Below, one piece after another: positions 35,897 through 46,072 of a DNA stretch of 64,000 bases. The number at the start of each line of letters is the position of its first letter. The stretch's first letter is position 1. The notes beneath the pieces were generated by a model. The model saw only the letters and a list, made by a program, of their open reading frames with translations. It did no database searches and had not been told where the DNA came from. A program made the position numbers and the translations under genes. The stretch is from Pararobbsia silviterrae (GTDB lineage: Bacteria > Pseudomonadota > Gammaproteobacteria > Burkholderiales > Burkholderiaceae): assembly GCF_003628125.1 (NCBI RefSeq), contig NZ_RBZU01000010.1, positions 210,223 through 274,222 of the forward strand. Direction: 5' to 3'.

Positions 35897-36424
35897 TCAG
35901 ATCTCCGCGGTCAGCGATTTGACCATCGAGATATGCGATGCGTGATAGCCGAGCTGCCGATAGAGCCGGAACGCGGCTTCGTTGTAGCCGAACAGGTGGA
36001 GGCCGATCTCCGTCAGACCGAGTTCGCGCACGCGTGCCTCGACCGCGCGAAACGCGCTCGTCGCAAAGCCTCTGCGCCGGTGGGCCGCAGCGATCTGGAC
36101 ATCGAAGACATAGGCCGTGCGCCGTTGCTTGTTCGTGACGATGCCGATCCAGATCGTGCCGACCGCCGCGTCGTGCTCGACGCTGTGAACGGTGTAGAGA
36201 AAGTGATCGCGCGTCGCCTCGCGTTCGGGCAGCAGTTTAGCGAGCGACTCGCGCGCGTAGTCGAGGGCGGCGGCAGGCGTTCCGCCGTCGGTACGCAAGG
36301 TGTCGGCCGCGTAACGCGGAATCGTCACCCGTTCGAATGCCTCGAAATCCGCCGCGGACATCGCGCGGAGTTCGATCGTTGGTCTGGTCTTTCGGGATCC
36401 CGTCGTCCCGTCCTCGCTGCGCAT
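35897..36424 (-). CDS. GNAT-family N-acetyltransferase
   Basis: The 175-residue protein has the GNAT acetyl-CoA-binding core: YVFDVQIAAAHRRRGFATSAFRAVEARVRELG, with the R-R-R-G-F-A loop that cradles the CoA pyrophosphate, followed by EIGLHLFGYNEAAFRLYRQLGY. It should transfer an acetyl group to an amine; the acceptor is not predictable. A longer frame runs upstream, but the start at 36424 gives a family-like length. It is divergent from no close gene and lies next to zwf on the same strand. Confidence 0.88.
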   Translation of the reverse strand: MRSEDGTTGSRKTRPTIELRAMSAADFEAFERVTIPRYAADTLRTDGGTPAAALDYARESLAKLLPEREATRDHFLYTVHSVEHDAAVGTIWIGIVTNKQRRTAYVFDVQIAAAHRRRGFATSAFRAVEARVRELGLTEIGLHLFGYNEAAFRLYRQLGYHASHISMVKSLTAEI

Positions 36425-36554
36425 GTCGAATCTCGTTCTTATCGGCGCGATGCGCCGTTTTTGTTTCGCCGGATTCGCCGCGACCCGCGCGGCGCACCCG
36501 TCATGCGTCACGCATCGAAGCCGGCGGACGCGATGCGCCCGCCGTTCGACACGA

Positions 36555-38027
<1,473 letters not shown>

Positions 38028-38305
38028 GGCTGTCGAACGCGTGGCAAATGTCTTCATCACGCGGCACGGGCAGGAGCTGACCGGATCCGCGCAATGCCGG
38101 ATGGAATGTGGATGACGCCGATACAAGCAGGCGCAAGGATGTGCCGGAGCGCGCCGGGGCGCGAGCACGCTGCACTATAACGCAAAGCACGGGGTTTCTT
38201 CATGGCTGGCGGGCCGGCCGCGCAGGCTCCCCGCGCACGAAAACACGGCAATGGGCGGGCATCGCCGCGCGGCTGCTTGCCGTGCGTCGATCCGGGCCGG
38301 CTGGG

Positions 38306-39154
38306 CTACCACTCGAGCCAATGCCGCAAAGTCTCCTGCCGCTCGACGAGCTCTCCCGGCGTGCCCGCGAACGCGATCTTGCCGCGGCCCATCAGATAGA
38401 CACGCGCCGCAAGGCGCAACGCGATCGAGAGCTTTTGCTCGATGAGTAACACGCCGAGCCCGTCGGCTGCCAGCGTCGCAAGCCAGTCGGCGATCTGTTC
38501 GACCATCGAGGGCGCAAGCCCTTCGGTCGGCTCGTCGAGAATCACGAGCGCGGGCTCGCCCGCGAGCGCCCGCGCGATCGCGAGCATCTGCTGCTCGCCG
38601 CCGGACAGCACGCCCGCGCGCGTGCCGAGACGCCGCGCGAGCGCCGGCAGCCTCGCAAGCATCGGTTCGCAGACTTCGCCGAAGGTGCGTCCGGGCCGCA
38701 GCCCGAGCAGCAGGTTCTGACGCACCGTCAGCGTCGGGAACACGTCGCGCGTCTCGGCGACATAGGCGACGCCGTGGCGCGCGAGCGTATCCGTGCGCCA
38801 GTGCACAGTCTCGACGCCGTCGACGCGCACACTGCCCGTGCGCGCGACGAGTCCCATCAACGCCTTCGCGAGCGTCGAACGGCCCGCGCCGTTGCGGCCG
38901 AGCATCGCGACGATCTCGCCGCGCCGGACGTCGAGCGCGACGCCGCGCAAGACCTCGACATCGCCGTAGCCGGCGCGCAGATCGTCGGCGGCAAGCAAGG
39001 GCGGCGGCGAGGCCGTCGATGTCGAAACGACCGTTGCGTCGCTCGTCGCGTTGGTCGTCGCGTTGGTCGTTGCGTTGGCCATTGCGTTGGCCGTTGCGTC
39101 GCTCATCGCGCTCGTCGTCGCGTCGCCCATCGAATGCGTCGTCGGACGTGTCAT
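38306..39154 (-). CDS. livF: Branched-chain amino-acid-type ABC ATPase (LivF-like) with altered Walker A
   Basis: The 282-residue ATPase has the LivF order: GYGDVEVLRGVALDV, Walker A at about 86-94, LSGGEQQMLAIARAL signature, LVILDEPTEGL Walker B and VLLIEQKL switch region. Walker A reads GRNGAGRST, so the invariant Lys is Arg at residue 92. The first 50 residues are an extension rich in Asn-Ala-Thr-Thr, encoded by 12-bp repeats (about 39030-39130). Its ATG overlaps the livG stop as ATGA. The call to the Liv family is firm; activity is doubtful because of the Lys change. Confidence 0.9.
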   Translation of the reverse strand: MTRPTTHSMGDATTSAMSDATANAMANATTNATTNATSDATVVSTSTASPPPLLAADDLRAGYGDVEVLRGVALDVRRGEIVAMLGRNGAGRSTLAKALMGLVARTGSVRVDGVETVHWRTDTLARHGVAYVAETRDVFPTLTVRQNLLLGLRPGRTFGEVCEPMLARLPALARRLGTRAGVLSGGEQQMLAIARALAGEPALVILDEPTEGLAPSMVEQIADWLATLAADGLGVLLIEQKLSIALRLAARVYLMGRGKIAFAGTPGELVERQETLRHWLEW

Positions 39155-39915
39155 CGCGGCGCCTCGTCGAATGCGCCCGCATAAACGCGGTGCACATGCG
39201 GATTCGCGCGGATCGCGTCGGGCGCGCCGGTCGCGATGACCGTGCCTTGCGCCAACACGCTGATCCGGTGCGCGACCTCGAACACCACGCTCATATCGTG
39301 CTCGACGATCAGCAAGGTCGTCTCGTGCGCGAGCGCGCGCAGCATCTCGACCGTATGACGCGCCTCGTCGCGCGTCATGCCCGCCGTCGGTTCGTCGAGC
39401 AGAACCAGGCTCGGCGCGCCCGCGAACGCGATCCCGAGTTCGAGCAGCCGGCGTTGCGCGTACGGCAGCGCCGCCGCGCGGACCTCGCGCTCCGCGGCCA
39501 GCCCAATCGCATCGAGCAGACGCGCGGTCTCGCCGGCGAGATCGACGCGATTCGCGACCCGTTGCCAGAGCGTATCGCTGCCGCCATGAGCATGCGCGGC
39601 ACCCAGCGCGGCGATCCGGAGGTTCTGCGCGACGCTGAGCCCGTCGAACAACGACGACATCTGAAACGCGCGCGCAAGCCCGCGCCGCCGGATGGCATGC
39701 GGCGGCAATCCGCGCAACTCATGGCCATCGAACACGATCCGCCCCGTTTGCGCATGTTGACGGCCGCTGATCACGTCGAACACCGTCGATTTGCCCGCGC
39801 CATTGGGCCCGATCAGCACATGCCATTCGCCGTCGCGCACGTCGAGATCGACCCCCTGCAGAATCTCCGTGCGCCCCGCGCGATAGCCGACGCCTTCAAG
39901 AGTCAACACGGACAT
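39151..39915 (-). CDS. livG: Branched-chain amino-acid-type ABC ATPase (LivG-like)
   Basis: The 254-residue ATPase has a normal Walker A (GPNGAGKST), ARAFQMSSLF Q-loop region, LPYAQRRLLELGIAFAG signature region, Walker B LVLLDEPTAGM and LLIVEHDMSVVF switch, as in LivG-type proteins. The start at 39915 overlaps the livM stop by 20 bp. Together with LivF it would form the nucleotide-binding dimer of the importer. Confidence 0.92.
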   Translation of the reverse strand: MSVLTLEGVGYRAGRTEILQGVDLDVRDGEWHVLIGPNGAGKSTVFDVISGRQHAQTGRIVFDGHELRGLPPHAIRRRGLARAFQMSSLFDGLSVAQNLRIAALGAAHAHGGSDTLWQRVANRVDLAGETARLLDAIGLAAEREVRAAALPYAQRRLLELGIAFAGAPSLVLLDEPTAGMTRDEARHTVEMLRALAHETTLLIVEHDMSVVFEVAHRISVLAQGTVIATGAPDAIRANPHVHRVYAGAFDEAPR

Positions 39916-41203
39916 CGCCGACCCTCCTCCTTGCACGCCCGAGCCGCGCCCATCCGAGCGCAAGACCCGCCAGCACACACGCCGCCGCGGCGATCCACGA
40001 CCCCGCGGCCGTCGCGTCGATCCGCAGACCGAATGCGGCGAGCGTCGTACCGTCGCTCGATGCAAGCGTGAGCCGATAGAGCATTTCAATGCCGAGCACG
40101 AGACCCGCCGCGATCACGAGCGCGCCCGCGCACCGGCGCGGCGACGGCCACGCGCGCAACGTCTGCGGCAAGCCCACGATGCCGCGCGGCGCGAACGATA
40201 CGACGCCGATGAACATGAGTCCGAGATAGAACGGCCAGGCGCGCGTGTAAAGCGCGAGTACGACCGAGCATCCGACATAGAGCAGCGTGCCCGCGAGCGG
40301 GCCGCCCCATCCCGACGCGCCGCCGAGCACAACCGCGACGAGCACGGCGCCCGAGCGCGCGAGACTGAACGCATCGGCCGACACCTGTTCCGTGGCGAGC
40401 GTCAGCAACGCGCCCGCGACACCCGCGAAGCCCGCGGACACGATCGACGTCCGGTACCGCACGCGCCGCACGTCGAAGCCGACGAACGCGGCGCGCATCG
40501 GCTGCTCGCGCACGGCGTTCGCCGCGAGCCCGAGCGGCGTGCGCGCGAACGCCCGCATCGCGGCGACGCTCGCAAGCGCCCAGATCGCGATCAGCACATA
40601 CACGTGCCGCGGCGAACCGAGATCGATCGGAGACCAGCCATAGGTGCGGTCGGTCGCGATGCCGCCCTCGCCGCCGAACAATGCGGGCCATGCGGTCGCG
40701 CCGGTCGCAAGCAGCTCGCCCGTGCCGAGCGTGATCATCGCGAACGCGATACCGCCGCGGCGGCTCGCGAACCAGCCGAGCGTCGCCCCGCCGGCCACGC
40801 CCGCCAGCGCACCGACGAGCGGCACGAGCGGCGTCGGCAACGGCCAGCCTTGCGCACCCGCGAAGTTCAATGCATGCGCGGTCGCGAATGCGCCGAGACC
40901 CAGATAGACCGCATGCCCGAACGAGAGCAAGCCCGCCTCGCCGAGCAGCAGCGCGAACGACTGCGCGAAAACGAAGAGGATCATGCACTGCGTCGCGAAC
41001 GTCAGCGCGACGCCGCCGGTCCAGACCGGCACGCAGGCGAGCACGGCAAGCAAGACGAGCACGACGCTCACGGCGTAGCGCAGCCGCGCCTGCGACGACA
41101 TGCGCGCGTCGTCGGGGGCGCCCACCCCGGACACGGACGCCGCGACGGGGACCGAGCCGTCGAGCATGCGGTCCGCGGGCCGAAGCCGGTCGAGCGGGTT
41201 CAA
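39896..41203 (-). CDS. livM: Branched-chain amino-acid-type ABC permease (LivM-like)
   Basis: The 435-residue permease has about ten membrane helices and the LivM signature (LLLGEAGLLSFGHAVYLGLGAFATA; RTPLGLAANAVREQPMRAAFVGFDV, the cytosolic loop that meets the ATPase). A C-terminal extension adds two more predicted helices and a basic tail, so it is longer than usual LivM. The start overlaps the livH stop (ATGA). UrtC-type urea permeases look similar, so the substrate class is open. Confidence 0.9.
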   Translation of the reverse strand: MNPLDRLRPADRMLDGSVPVAASVSGVGAPDDARMSSQARLRYAVSVVLVLLAVLACVPVWTGGVALTFATQCMILFVFAQSFALLLGEAGLLSFGHAVYLGLGAFATAHALNFAGAQGWPLPTPLVPLVGALAGVAGGATLGWFASRRGGIAFAMITLGTGELLATGATAWPALFGGEGGIATDRTYGWSPIDLGSPRHVYVLIAIWALASVAAMRAFARTPLGLAANAVREQPMRAAFVGFDVRRVRYRTSIVSAGFAGVAGALLTLATEQVSADAFSLARSGAVLVAVVLGGASGWGGPLAGTLLYVGCSVVLALYTRAWPFYLGLMFIGVVSFAPRGIVGLPQTLRAWPSPRRCAGALVIAAGLVLGIEMLYRLTLASSDGTTLAAFGLRIDATAAGSWIAAAACVLAGLALGWARLGRARRRVGDVRVDS

Positions 41204-42138
41204 TTGTCCCCTCCGGCCAGGCGTGCGCCGAGCCAGCCGTTGGGCCGGAACAGCAGCGTCACGATCAGCAGCACATAGGGCAGCACGGGCGCCAGCCGCG
41301 CGAGCGTGACGCCCGGGTCATTCTCGGTGGCCGGAATCAGCGGCACGTCGAGCGCGACGGCGAAGGTCTGGATGCCTCCGATCGCGAGCGACGCGAAAAA
41401 TGCCCCGCGCAGCGAGCCGAGCCCGCCGACGACCGCGACGACGAACACGATCGGACCGATCGACGCGGCCATCGTCGGCTCGACGACAAATGCGTATCCG
41501 CCGACGACGCCCGCGAGCGCGGCCAGACCCGCGCCGAGCGCGAACACGAACGTGAAGATCCGGTCGACGTCGTAGCCGAGCGCGGCGACGGCGTCGGCAT
41601 GCGTACGCGCGGCCTCGATGACGAGCCCCGTGCGGCTGCATCGCATCGCAACCGTCAGCACGACGAGCATGGTCACGGAGACCGCCATCATGAACGCGCG
41701 GTAACGTGGAAACGGGACGCCGAACCATGTGAAGAGCGGACCGTCGAGCGCTGCGGGCAGCAGACCCGTCTGCGGCGACAGGCCCCACGCGAGTTTGACG
41801 ATCTCGTCGCACAGATAGGCGAGACCGAACGTGAACAGGAGCTCGGCGCCCTGACCGTGCGTGCGCAGCCGCCGCAGGCCCGCGCGCTCGATCACGGCGC
41901 CCACGAGCGCGACGGCCAGCGGCGCGATCACGAGCGCAGGCCAGAACCCGATCTGCCGCGCGAGCGAAAATGCCGCGTACGCGCCGAGCATGTAAAAGCT
42001 CGCATGTGCGAAGTTCATGACGCCCATGAGGCTGAAGACGAGCGTCAGGCCCGCCGACAACATGAACAGCAACAGGCCGAACGCGAGCGCCGTCAGGCTA
42101 TTCGTGAGCCAGAACGCGAGCGGTGCGGCAACGGTCAT
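41200..42138 (-). CDS. livH: Branched-chain amino-acid-type ABC permease (LivH-like)
   Basis: The 312-residue permease has the LivH pattern: SAGLTLVFSLMGVMNFAHASFYMLGAYAAF near the start, TRTGLVIEAARTHADAVAALGYDVDRIFTFVFALGAGLAALAGVVGG as the ATPase-facing loop, and GLGSLRGAFFASLAIGG. It heads the four-gene transporter operon and has a CGGAGCC ribosome-binding site. No periplasmic binding protein gene is present in this stretch, so the system must borrow one from elsewhere. Confidence 0.93.
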   Translation of the reverse strand: MTVAAPLAFWLTNSLTALAFGLLLFMLSAGLTLVFSLMGVMNFAHASFYMLGAYAAFSLARQIGFWPALVIAPLAVALVGAVIERAGLRRLRTHGQGAELLFTFGLAYLCDEIVKLAWGLSPQTGLLPAALDGPLFTWFGVPFPRYRAFMMAVSVTMLVVLTVAMRCSRTGLVIEAARTHADAVAALGYDVDRIFTFVFALGAGLAALAGVVGGYAFVVEPTMAASIGPIVFVVAVVGGLGSLRGAFFASLAIGGIQTFAVALDVPLIPATENDPGVTLARLAPVLPYVLLIVTLLFRPNGWLGARLAGGDN

Positions 42139-42530
42139 GCGGGGCTCCGGTCAAGAGTGAGGTCGGCGTAAAGCGACGCATGGTATCGCGCCGGGTATTG
42201 CTCCAGGTACTGCTCCGGGTGCTGCACGGGTATCGCACCGGATATTGCGCCGGATATCGCATCGAGCATCACGCCAGGGGATTGCGCCGAATTTCGGGTC
42301 GGCATCGCATTGTATTCAGCATAGGCGGACCGCGCGCCGGACATGAGGACCTGCGCGTCGCGCCCCTTGGCGTCACGGACTTGCGATCCGGCTGGGCTAG
42401 AATCCGCCGAACGGCCGGCGCGGGCCGTCGGATATCGACGACGGGATCCGCATGCGCCTGCTATCGCTGCCGCGCGCGCCGACAGGCGTCACACGCGGCG
42501 CCTCAACGACCTTCGATCGACTGGACCCCG
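42139..42530. repeat. Gap with degenerate 12-bp repeats upstream of the Liv operon
   Basis: Seven imperfect copies of a 12-bp unit (consensus GGRTATYGCNCC) fill about 42182-42265, in the presumed promoter or leader region of the Liv operon. The right half leads to the MFS gene on the other strand. No gene is supported; a short minus-strand frame over the repeat is explained by the repeat itself. Confidence 0.6.
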
Positions 42531-43898
42531 ATGAGCGAGCTTTCGCGCGAGACATCGCCGCCGCACCACAGCCAATATGCGCTCATGCGCGAACGTCGCT
42601 TCGCGCCATTTTTCTGGACGCTGTTCCTCGGCGCGACGAACGACAACATCTTCAAGGTGGGCTTCACGTCGCTGCTGACCTTCGACGCGGCTGCGTTCGG
42701 TCATGTCGACGCGCAATCGGCCGCCTTCATCATCTCGGCCATCTTCATCCTGCCGTTCGTGCTGTTCTCCGCGACATCGGGACAAATCGCGGACAAGTAC
42801 GACAAGGCCACGCTCACGCGGCTCGTCAAGACGTTCGAGATCGCGATCATGGTGCTCGGCACGATCGGGTATCTGACGCACGCGCTCGGCGTCCTCTATG
42901 TCTGTACGTTCCTCATGGGCACGCATTCGACGCTGTTCGGACCCGTCAAGTACGCGTACCTGCCCCAGCATCTGCGGGCCGACGAACTCGTCGGCGGCAA
43001 CGGCATCGTCGAATCGGGCACGTTCATCGCGATTCTCGTCGGCACGATCGCGGGCGGCGAAGCCGCGAGCCTCGGCACGCACGGTGCGCTCACGCTTTCG
43101 GTTTGCTGCATCGGCGTCGCGATCGCGGGCCGCGCATGCGCCGGCCGCGTACCCGCTTCGCCGCCCCCGGCAAACGATCTCGCGATCAACTGGAATCCGT
43201 TCAGCGAAACGTGGCGCAATCTGAAGCTCGCCGCCGTAGACCGCACGCTGTTCGTGAGCCTGCTCGGCATTTCGTGGCTGTGGTTCGTCGGCGCGACGCT
43301 GCTCACGTCGTTCTTCAGTTTTGCGAAGGATGTACTCGGCGCGAACGCCGACGTCGTGACCATGCTGCTCGCGACGTTCTCGATCGGCATCGGCGCGGGT
43401 TCGCTGCTCTGCGAGCGGCTCTCGCATCGACGCGTCGAACCCGGACTCGTGCCGCTCGGCGCGATCGGCATGTCCCTATTCGCCGCCGATCTGTATTTCG
43501 CATCCCAGCAGGCGTCGCATGCGGGCGCGTTGCTCGGCATCGGCGCGTTCCTCGCGCGCGGCGTGCACTGGCGCGTGCTCATCGATCTGCTGCTGCTCTC
43601 GGTCGCGGGCGGTATCTACAGCGTGCCGCTCTACGCGATGATCCAGAGCCGCAGCGCGCCCACGCACCGTGCACGCATGATCGCCGCGAACAACATCCTC
43701 AACGCGCTGTTCATGATCGTCTCGTCGCTGATGGCGCTCGCGCTCACGGCGGTGCATGTCTCGATCCCCGGCATCTATCTGGTGACGGCGGCGCTCAACG
43801 CGGTCGTCACGGGCGCGCTGTTTATCGCGGTGCCCGAGTTTCCGCGCCGCTTCGCGAGCTGGCTGCGCGGCGAGACGCGCGCGGCGTCGCCCCGCTGA
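42531..43898 (+). CDS. MFS transporter of the LplT (lysophospholipid) type
   Basis: The 455-residue protein has about twelve membrane helices and the LplT-type motifs: FFWTLFLGATNDNIFKVGFTSLLTF in helix 1, SATSGQIADKYDK as the MFS loop 2-3 motif, MGTHSTLFGPVKYAYLPQHL and NGIVESGTFIAIL. LplT flips lysophospholipids into the cytosol for re-acylation by Aas. In many relatives this domain is fused to acyltransferase and AMP-ligase domains; here it ends right after the last helix (FPRRFASWL). The start at 42531 has no clear ribosome-binding site. Confidence 0.85.
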   Translation: MSELSRETSPPHHSQYALMRERRFAPFFWTLFLGATNDNIFKVGFTSLLTFDAAAFGHVDAQSAAFIISAIFILPFVLFSATSGQIADKYDKATLTRLVKTFEIAIMVLGTIGYLTHALGVLYVCTFLMGTHSTLFGPVKYAYLPQHLRADELVGGNGIVESGTFIAILVGTIAGGEAASLGTHGALTLSVCCIGVAIAGRACAGRVPASPPPANDLAINWNPFSETWRNLKLAAVDRTLFVSLLGISWLWFVGATLLTSFFSFAKDVLGANADVVTMLLATFSIGIGAGSLLCERLSHRRVEPGLVPLGAIGMSLFAADLYFASQQASHAGALLGIGAFLARGVHWRVLIDLLLLSVAGGIYSVPLYAMIQSRSAPTHRARMIAANNILNALFMIVSSLMALALTAVHVSIPGIYLVTAALNAVVTGALFIAVPEFPRRFASWLRGETRAASPR

Positions 43899-44522
43899 GC
43901 GCTTCGGCGGCGGCACCTCCGCCGCCGTCGAACGACACGGAGCGCGCCTCGATATATATCGGCGTGCTTTGACGTACCTCAGCGTGCCTCGACACAGCTC
44001 GGCGTACGCCGACACGTCTCGGCGCGCCCGTGCCCCCGACAATCGATCTGCGACGACCCCGCGTCGGATCACGAACCCGCTGCAATCGATCATCCATACG
44101 TCCCATTCGGACCATTCGGACCATTCGGACAATTCTTAGTTTGACGATTGAAATGTCCGAGCCGCTGCGTCGACATTGCCGACTACACCGGGACAGTCGG
44201 CCGCGGTCCAATCTCGACGGCGCGACGATGTGCGAATCCGCATCCCAATGGGCGCGATCTCGTCATGCTTGACCTCGCGGCGTAAAGCCGATCGACCTTG
44301 GTCGATCGATTCGGCGCGCAGTCGACGCATTCGATGCATGCCGCACACATCAATCGCGCGCTGTTGATCAGCGGATGGGGCAATTGCCGGCGAATCCTTG
44401 GCCGGCGCGTTGCTTTTTCAATGCCCCGACTTATAGTCAATTCGTCCGGCCCGACACGCGTGCCCAGCATGCGCGGGACCTGTCGCGACGCTTACGCGTC
44501 GTTCACGCCCTGGGAGCCCACA
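43899..44522. other. Intergenic region with a 9-bp triple repeat
   Basis: These 624 bp lie between the MFS and DUF3300 genes. Three perfect copies of CCATTCGGA stand at 44103-44129, followed by an AT-rich ATTCTTAGTTTGACGATTG stretch that could hold a promoter. The 43975-44040 part has repeated TCGGCGTAC/TCGGCGCGC words. No gene is supported. Confidence 0.5.
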
Positions 44523-46019
44523 ATGGGGGAATCCATTCAGCCGTTTGCCAAATGGCTCGGCAGCGCGGTCGTCAGCGGGCTCATCACGGCAGGCGCCGTG
44601 GTCGGTCTCAACACGTTGATGAGCGCCGATGCGCCGACCTACGCGCAAACTCCTGCGCCTGTCGCACCCAACGCGCCGCATCTCAGCGCACAGCAGATCG
44701 ATGCGCTGACCGCGCCGATCGCGCTCTACCCTGACGCCCTGCTCGCCCAAGTCCTCATGGCGACGACGTTCCCCGACGATGTCATGGCGGCGGCCGCGTG
44801 GTCGAAGCAGAATCCGAAGCTGCAAGGCGACGATGCGGTCAAGGCCGTCTCGGCGACGCCATGGGACCCAAGTGTGCAATCGCTGGTTGCATTTCCACAG
44901 GTCCTCGCGACGATGTCGCAGAAACCCGATTGGGTGCATGACATCGGCGGCGCTTTCCTGAGTCAACCCAACGATGTGATGGACTCGGTGCAACGGCTGC
45001 GCAATGCCGCATACAAGGCCGGCAATCTGCAGACGTCGCAACAGCAGAAAGTCGTCGTGCAACCCGCATCGGGCACGACGACGCAGACGATCGTCATCGA
45101 GCAACCGAGCCCACAAGTCGTCTACGTGCCGACGTACAACCCGGCGGTCGTCTATGGAACGTGGCCGTACCCCGCGTATCCGCCCGTCTACATGCCGCCG
45201 CCGCCGGGCTACGTCGTCGGCACCGCGCTGATGAGCGGGCTCGCGTTCGGCGTCGGCGTCGCGATCACGAATTCGCTCTGGGGCGGGTGCGATTGGGGCC
45301 GTCGCGACGTCAACGTGAACGTGAATCGCTACAACAACATCAATGTGAATCGGCAGATCAACGCGAATCGGTCGACATCGAACTGGGACCGGACCAACGC
45401 GATGAACGCGCGCAATCGCGGACCCGCGAACGGCGGTCCCGGCGGCGGCGCAAACCGGCCCAACGGGATCGGCGGCGCCAATAGCCCGGGCCAGAATCGC
45501 GATGCGTATCGCGGCCGCGACAACGGCCAGCGCGATCAGGCGCGCGAGGCCTTGAGCCAGCGCACAGGCCAGAACCTCAACGGCTCCGCGGGCGATCGCG
45601 TGCAAAACATCCGTCAAGGCGGCGGCCAGGGCGGCTTCGGAAACCCGGGCGGTCAGAACCGACCCGGCGCGGCTGGCGCGCAGGGCAGAGCCGGCGCCCA
45701 AGGCGGCATCGGCGGCCAGGGCGGCGCGGGCAATCGTCCAAGCCCCTCTGATCTCAATAGCCGCGCGCAAAACGTCAATCGCGACAGCGCCCTGCGCGAC
45801 GCGGGCAACGGCGGCGCGAGCCGCCAAAGCATCGATCGCGGTCAGCAAAGCCGCGCGCAATCGAGCGGCGGCGCGCGGCCTGCGGGTGGCTTCGGCGGCG
45901 GGGGCTCGGCGGCCGGTGCACGGCCTTCGCCCGGCGGTGGAGGCGGAGGCCGCATGGGCGGCGGAGGCGGCGCGCGGGGCGGTGGTGGTGGGGGCGGCGG
46001 CGGACGCCTGCGCCGCTGA
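44523..46019 (+). CDS. DUF3300 domain-containing protein with Gly/Asn-rich tail
   Basis: The 498-residue protein has an N-terminal membrane/signal segment (about 10-32). The DUF3300 domain follows (LSAQQIDALTAPIALYPDALLAQVLMATTFPDDVM, NPKLQGDDAVKAVSATPWDPSVQSLVAFPQVL, DWVHDIGGAFLSQPNDVMDSVQRLR). A VVYVPTYNPAVVYG/PP-rich stretch and a tail from about 280 onward rich in Gly, Asn, Gln and Arg, ending in a Gly-repeat run, complete it. The tail looks disordered and basic. The family function is unknown. It is followed by the DUF2950 gene, the common partner. Confidence 0.92.
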   Translation: MGESIQPFAKWLGSAVVSGLITAGAVVGLNTLMSADAPTYAQTPAPVAPNAPHLSAQQIDALTAPIALYPDALLAQVLMATTFPDDVMAAAAWSKQNPKLQGDDAVKAVSATPWDPSVQSLVAFPQVLATMSQKPDWVHDIGGAFLSQPNDVMDSVQRLRNAAYKAGNLQTSQQQKVVVQPASGTTTQTIVIEQPSPQVVYVPTYNPAVVYGTWPYPAYPPVYMPPPPGYVVGTALMSGLAFGVGVAITNSLWGGCDWGRRDVNVNVNRYNNINVNRQINANRSTSNWDRTNAMNARNRGPANGGPGGGANRPNGIGGANSPGQNRDAYRGRDNGQRDQAREALSQRTGQNLNGSAGDRVQNIRQGGGQGGFGNPGGQNRPGAAGAQGRAGAQGGIGGQGGAGNRPSPSDLNSRAQNVNRDSALRDAGNGGASRQSIDRGQQSRAQSSGGARPAGGFGGGGSAAGARPSPGGGGGGRMGGGGGARGGGGGGGGGRLRR

Positions 46020-46072
46020 TCGTCCGGTGATCGACCTCGCCCCCTCATTTGAATCGACGCAAGGAGCGTCTC

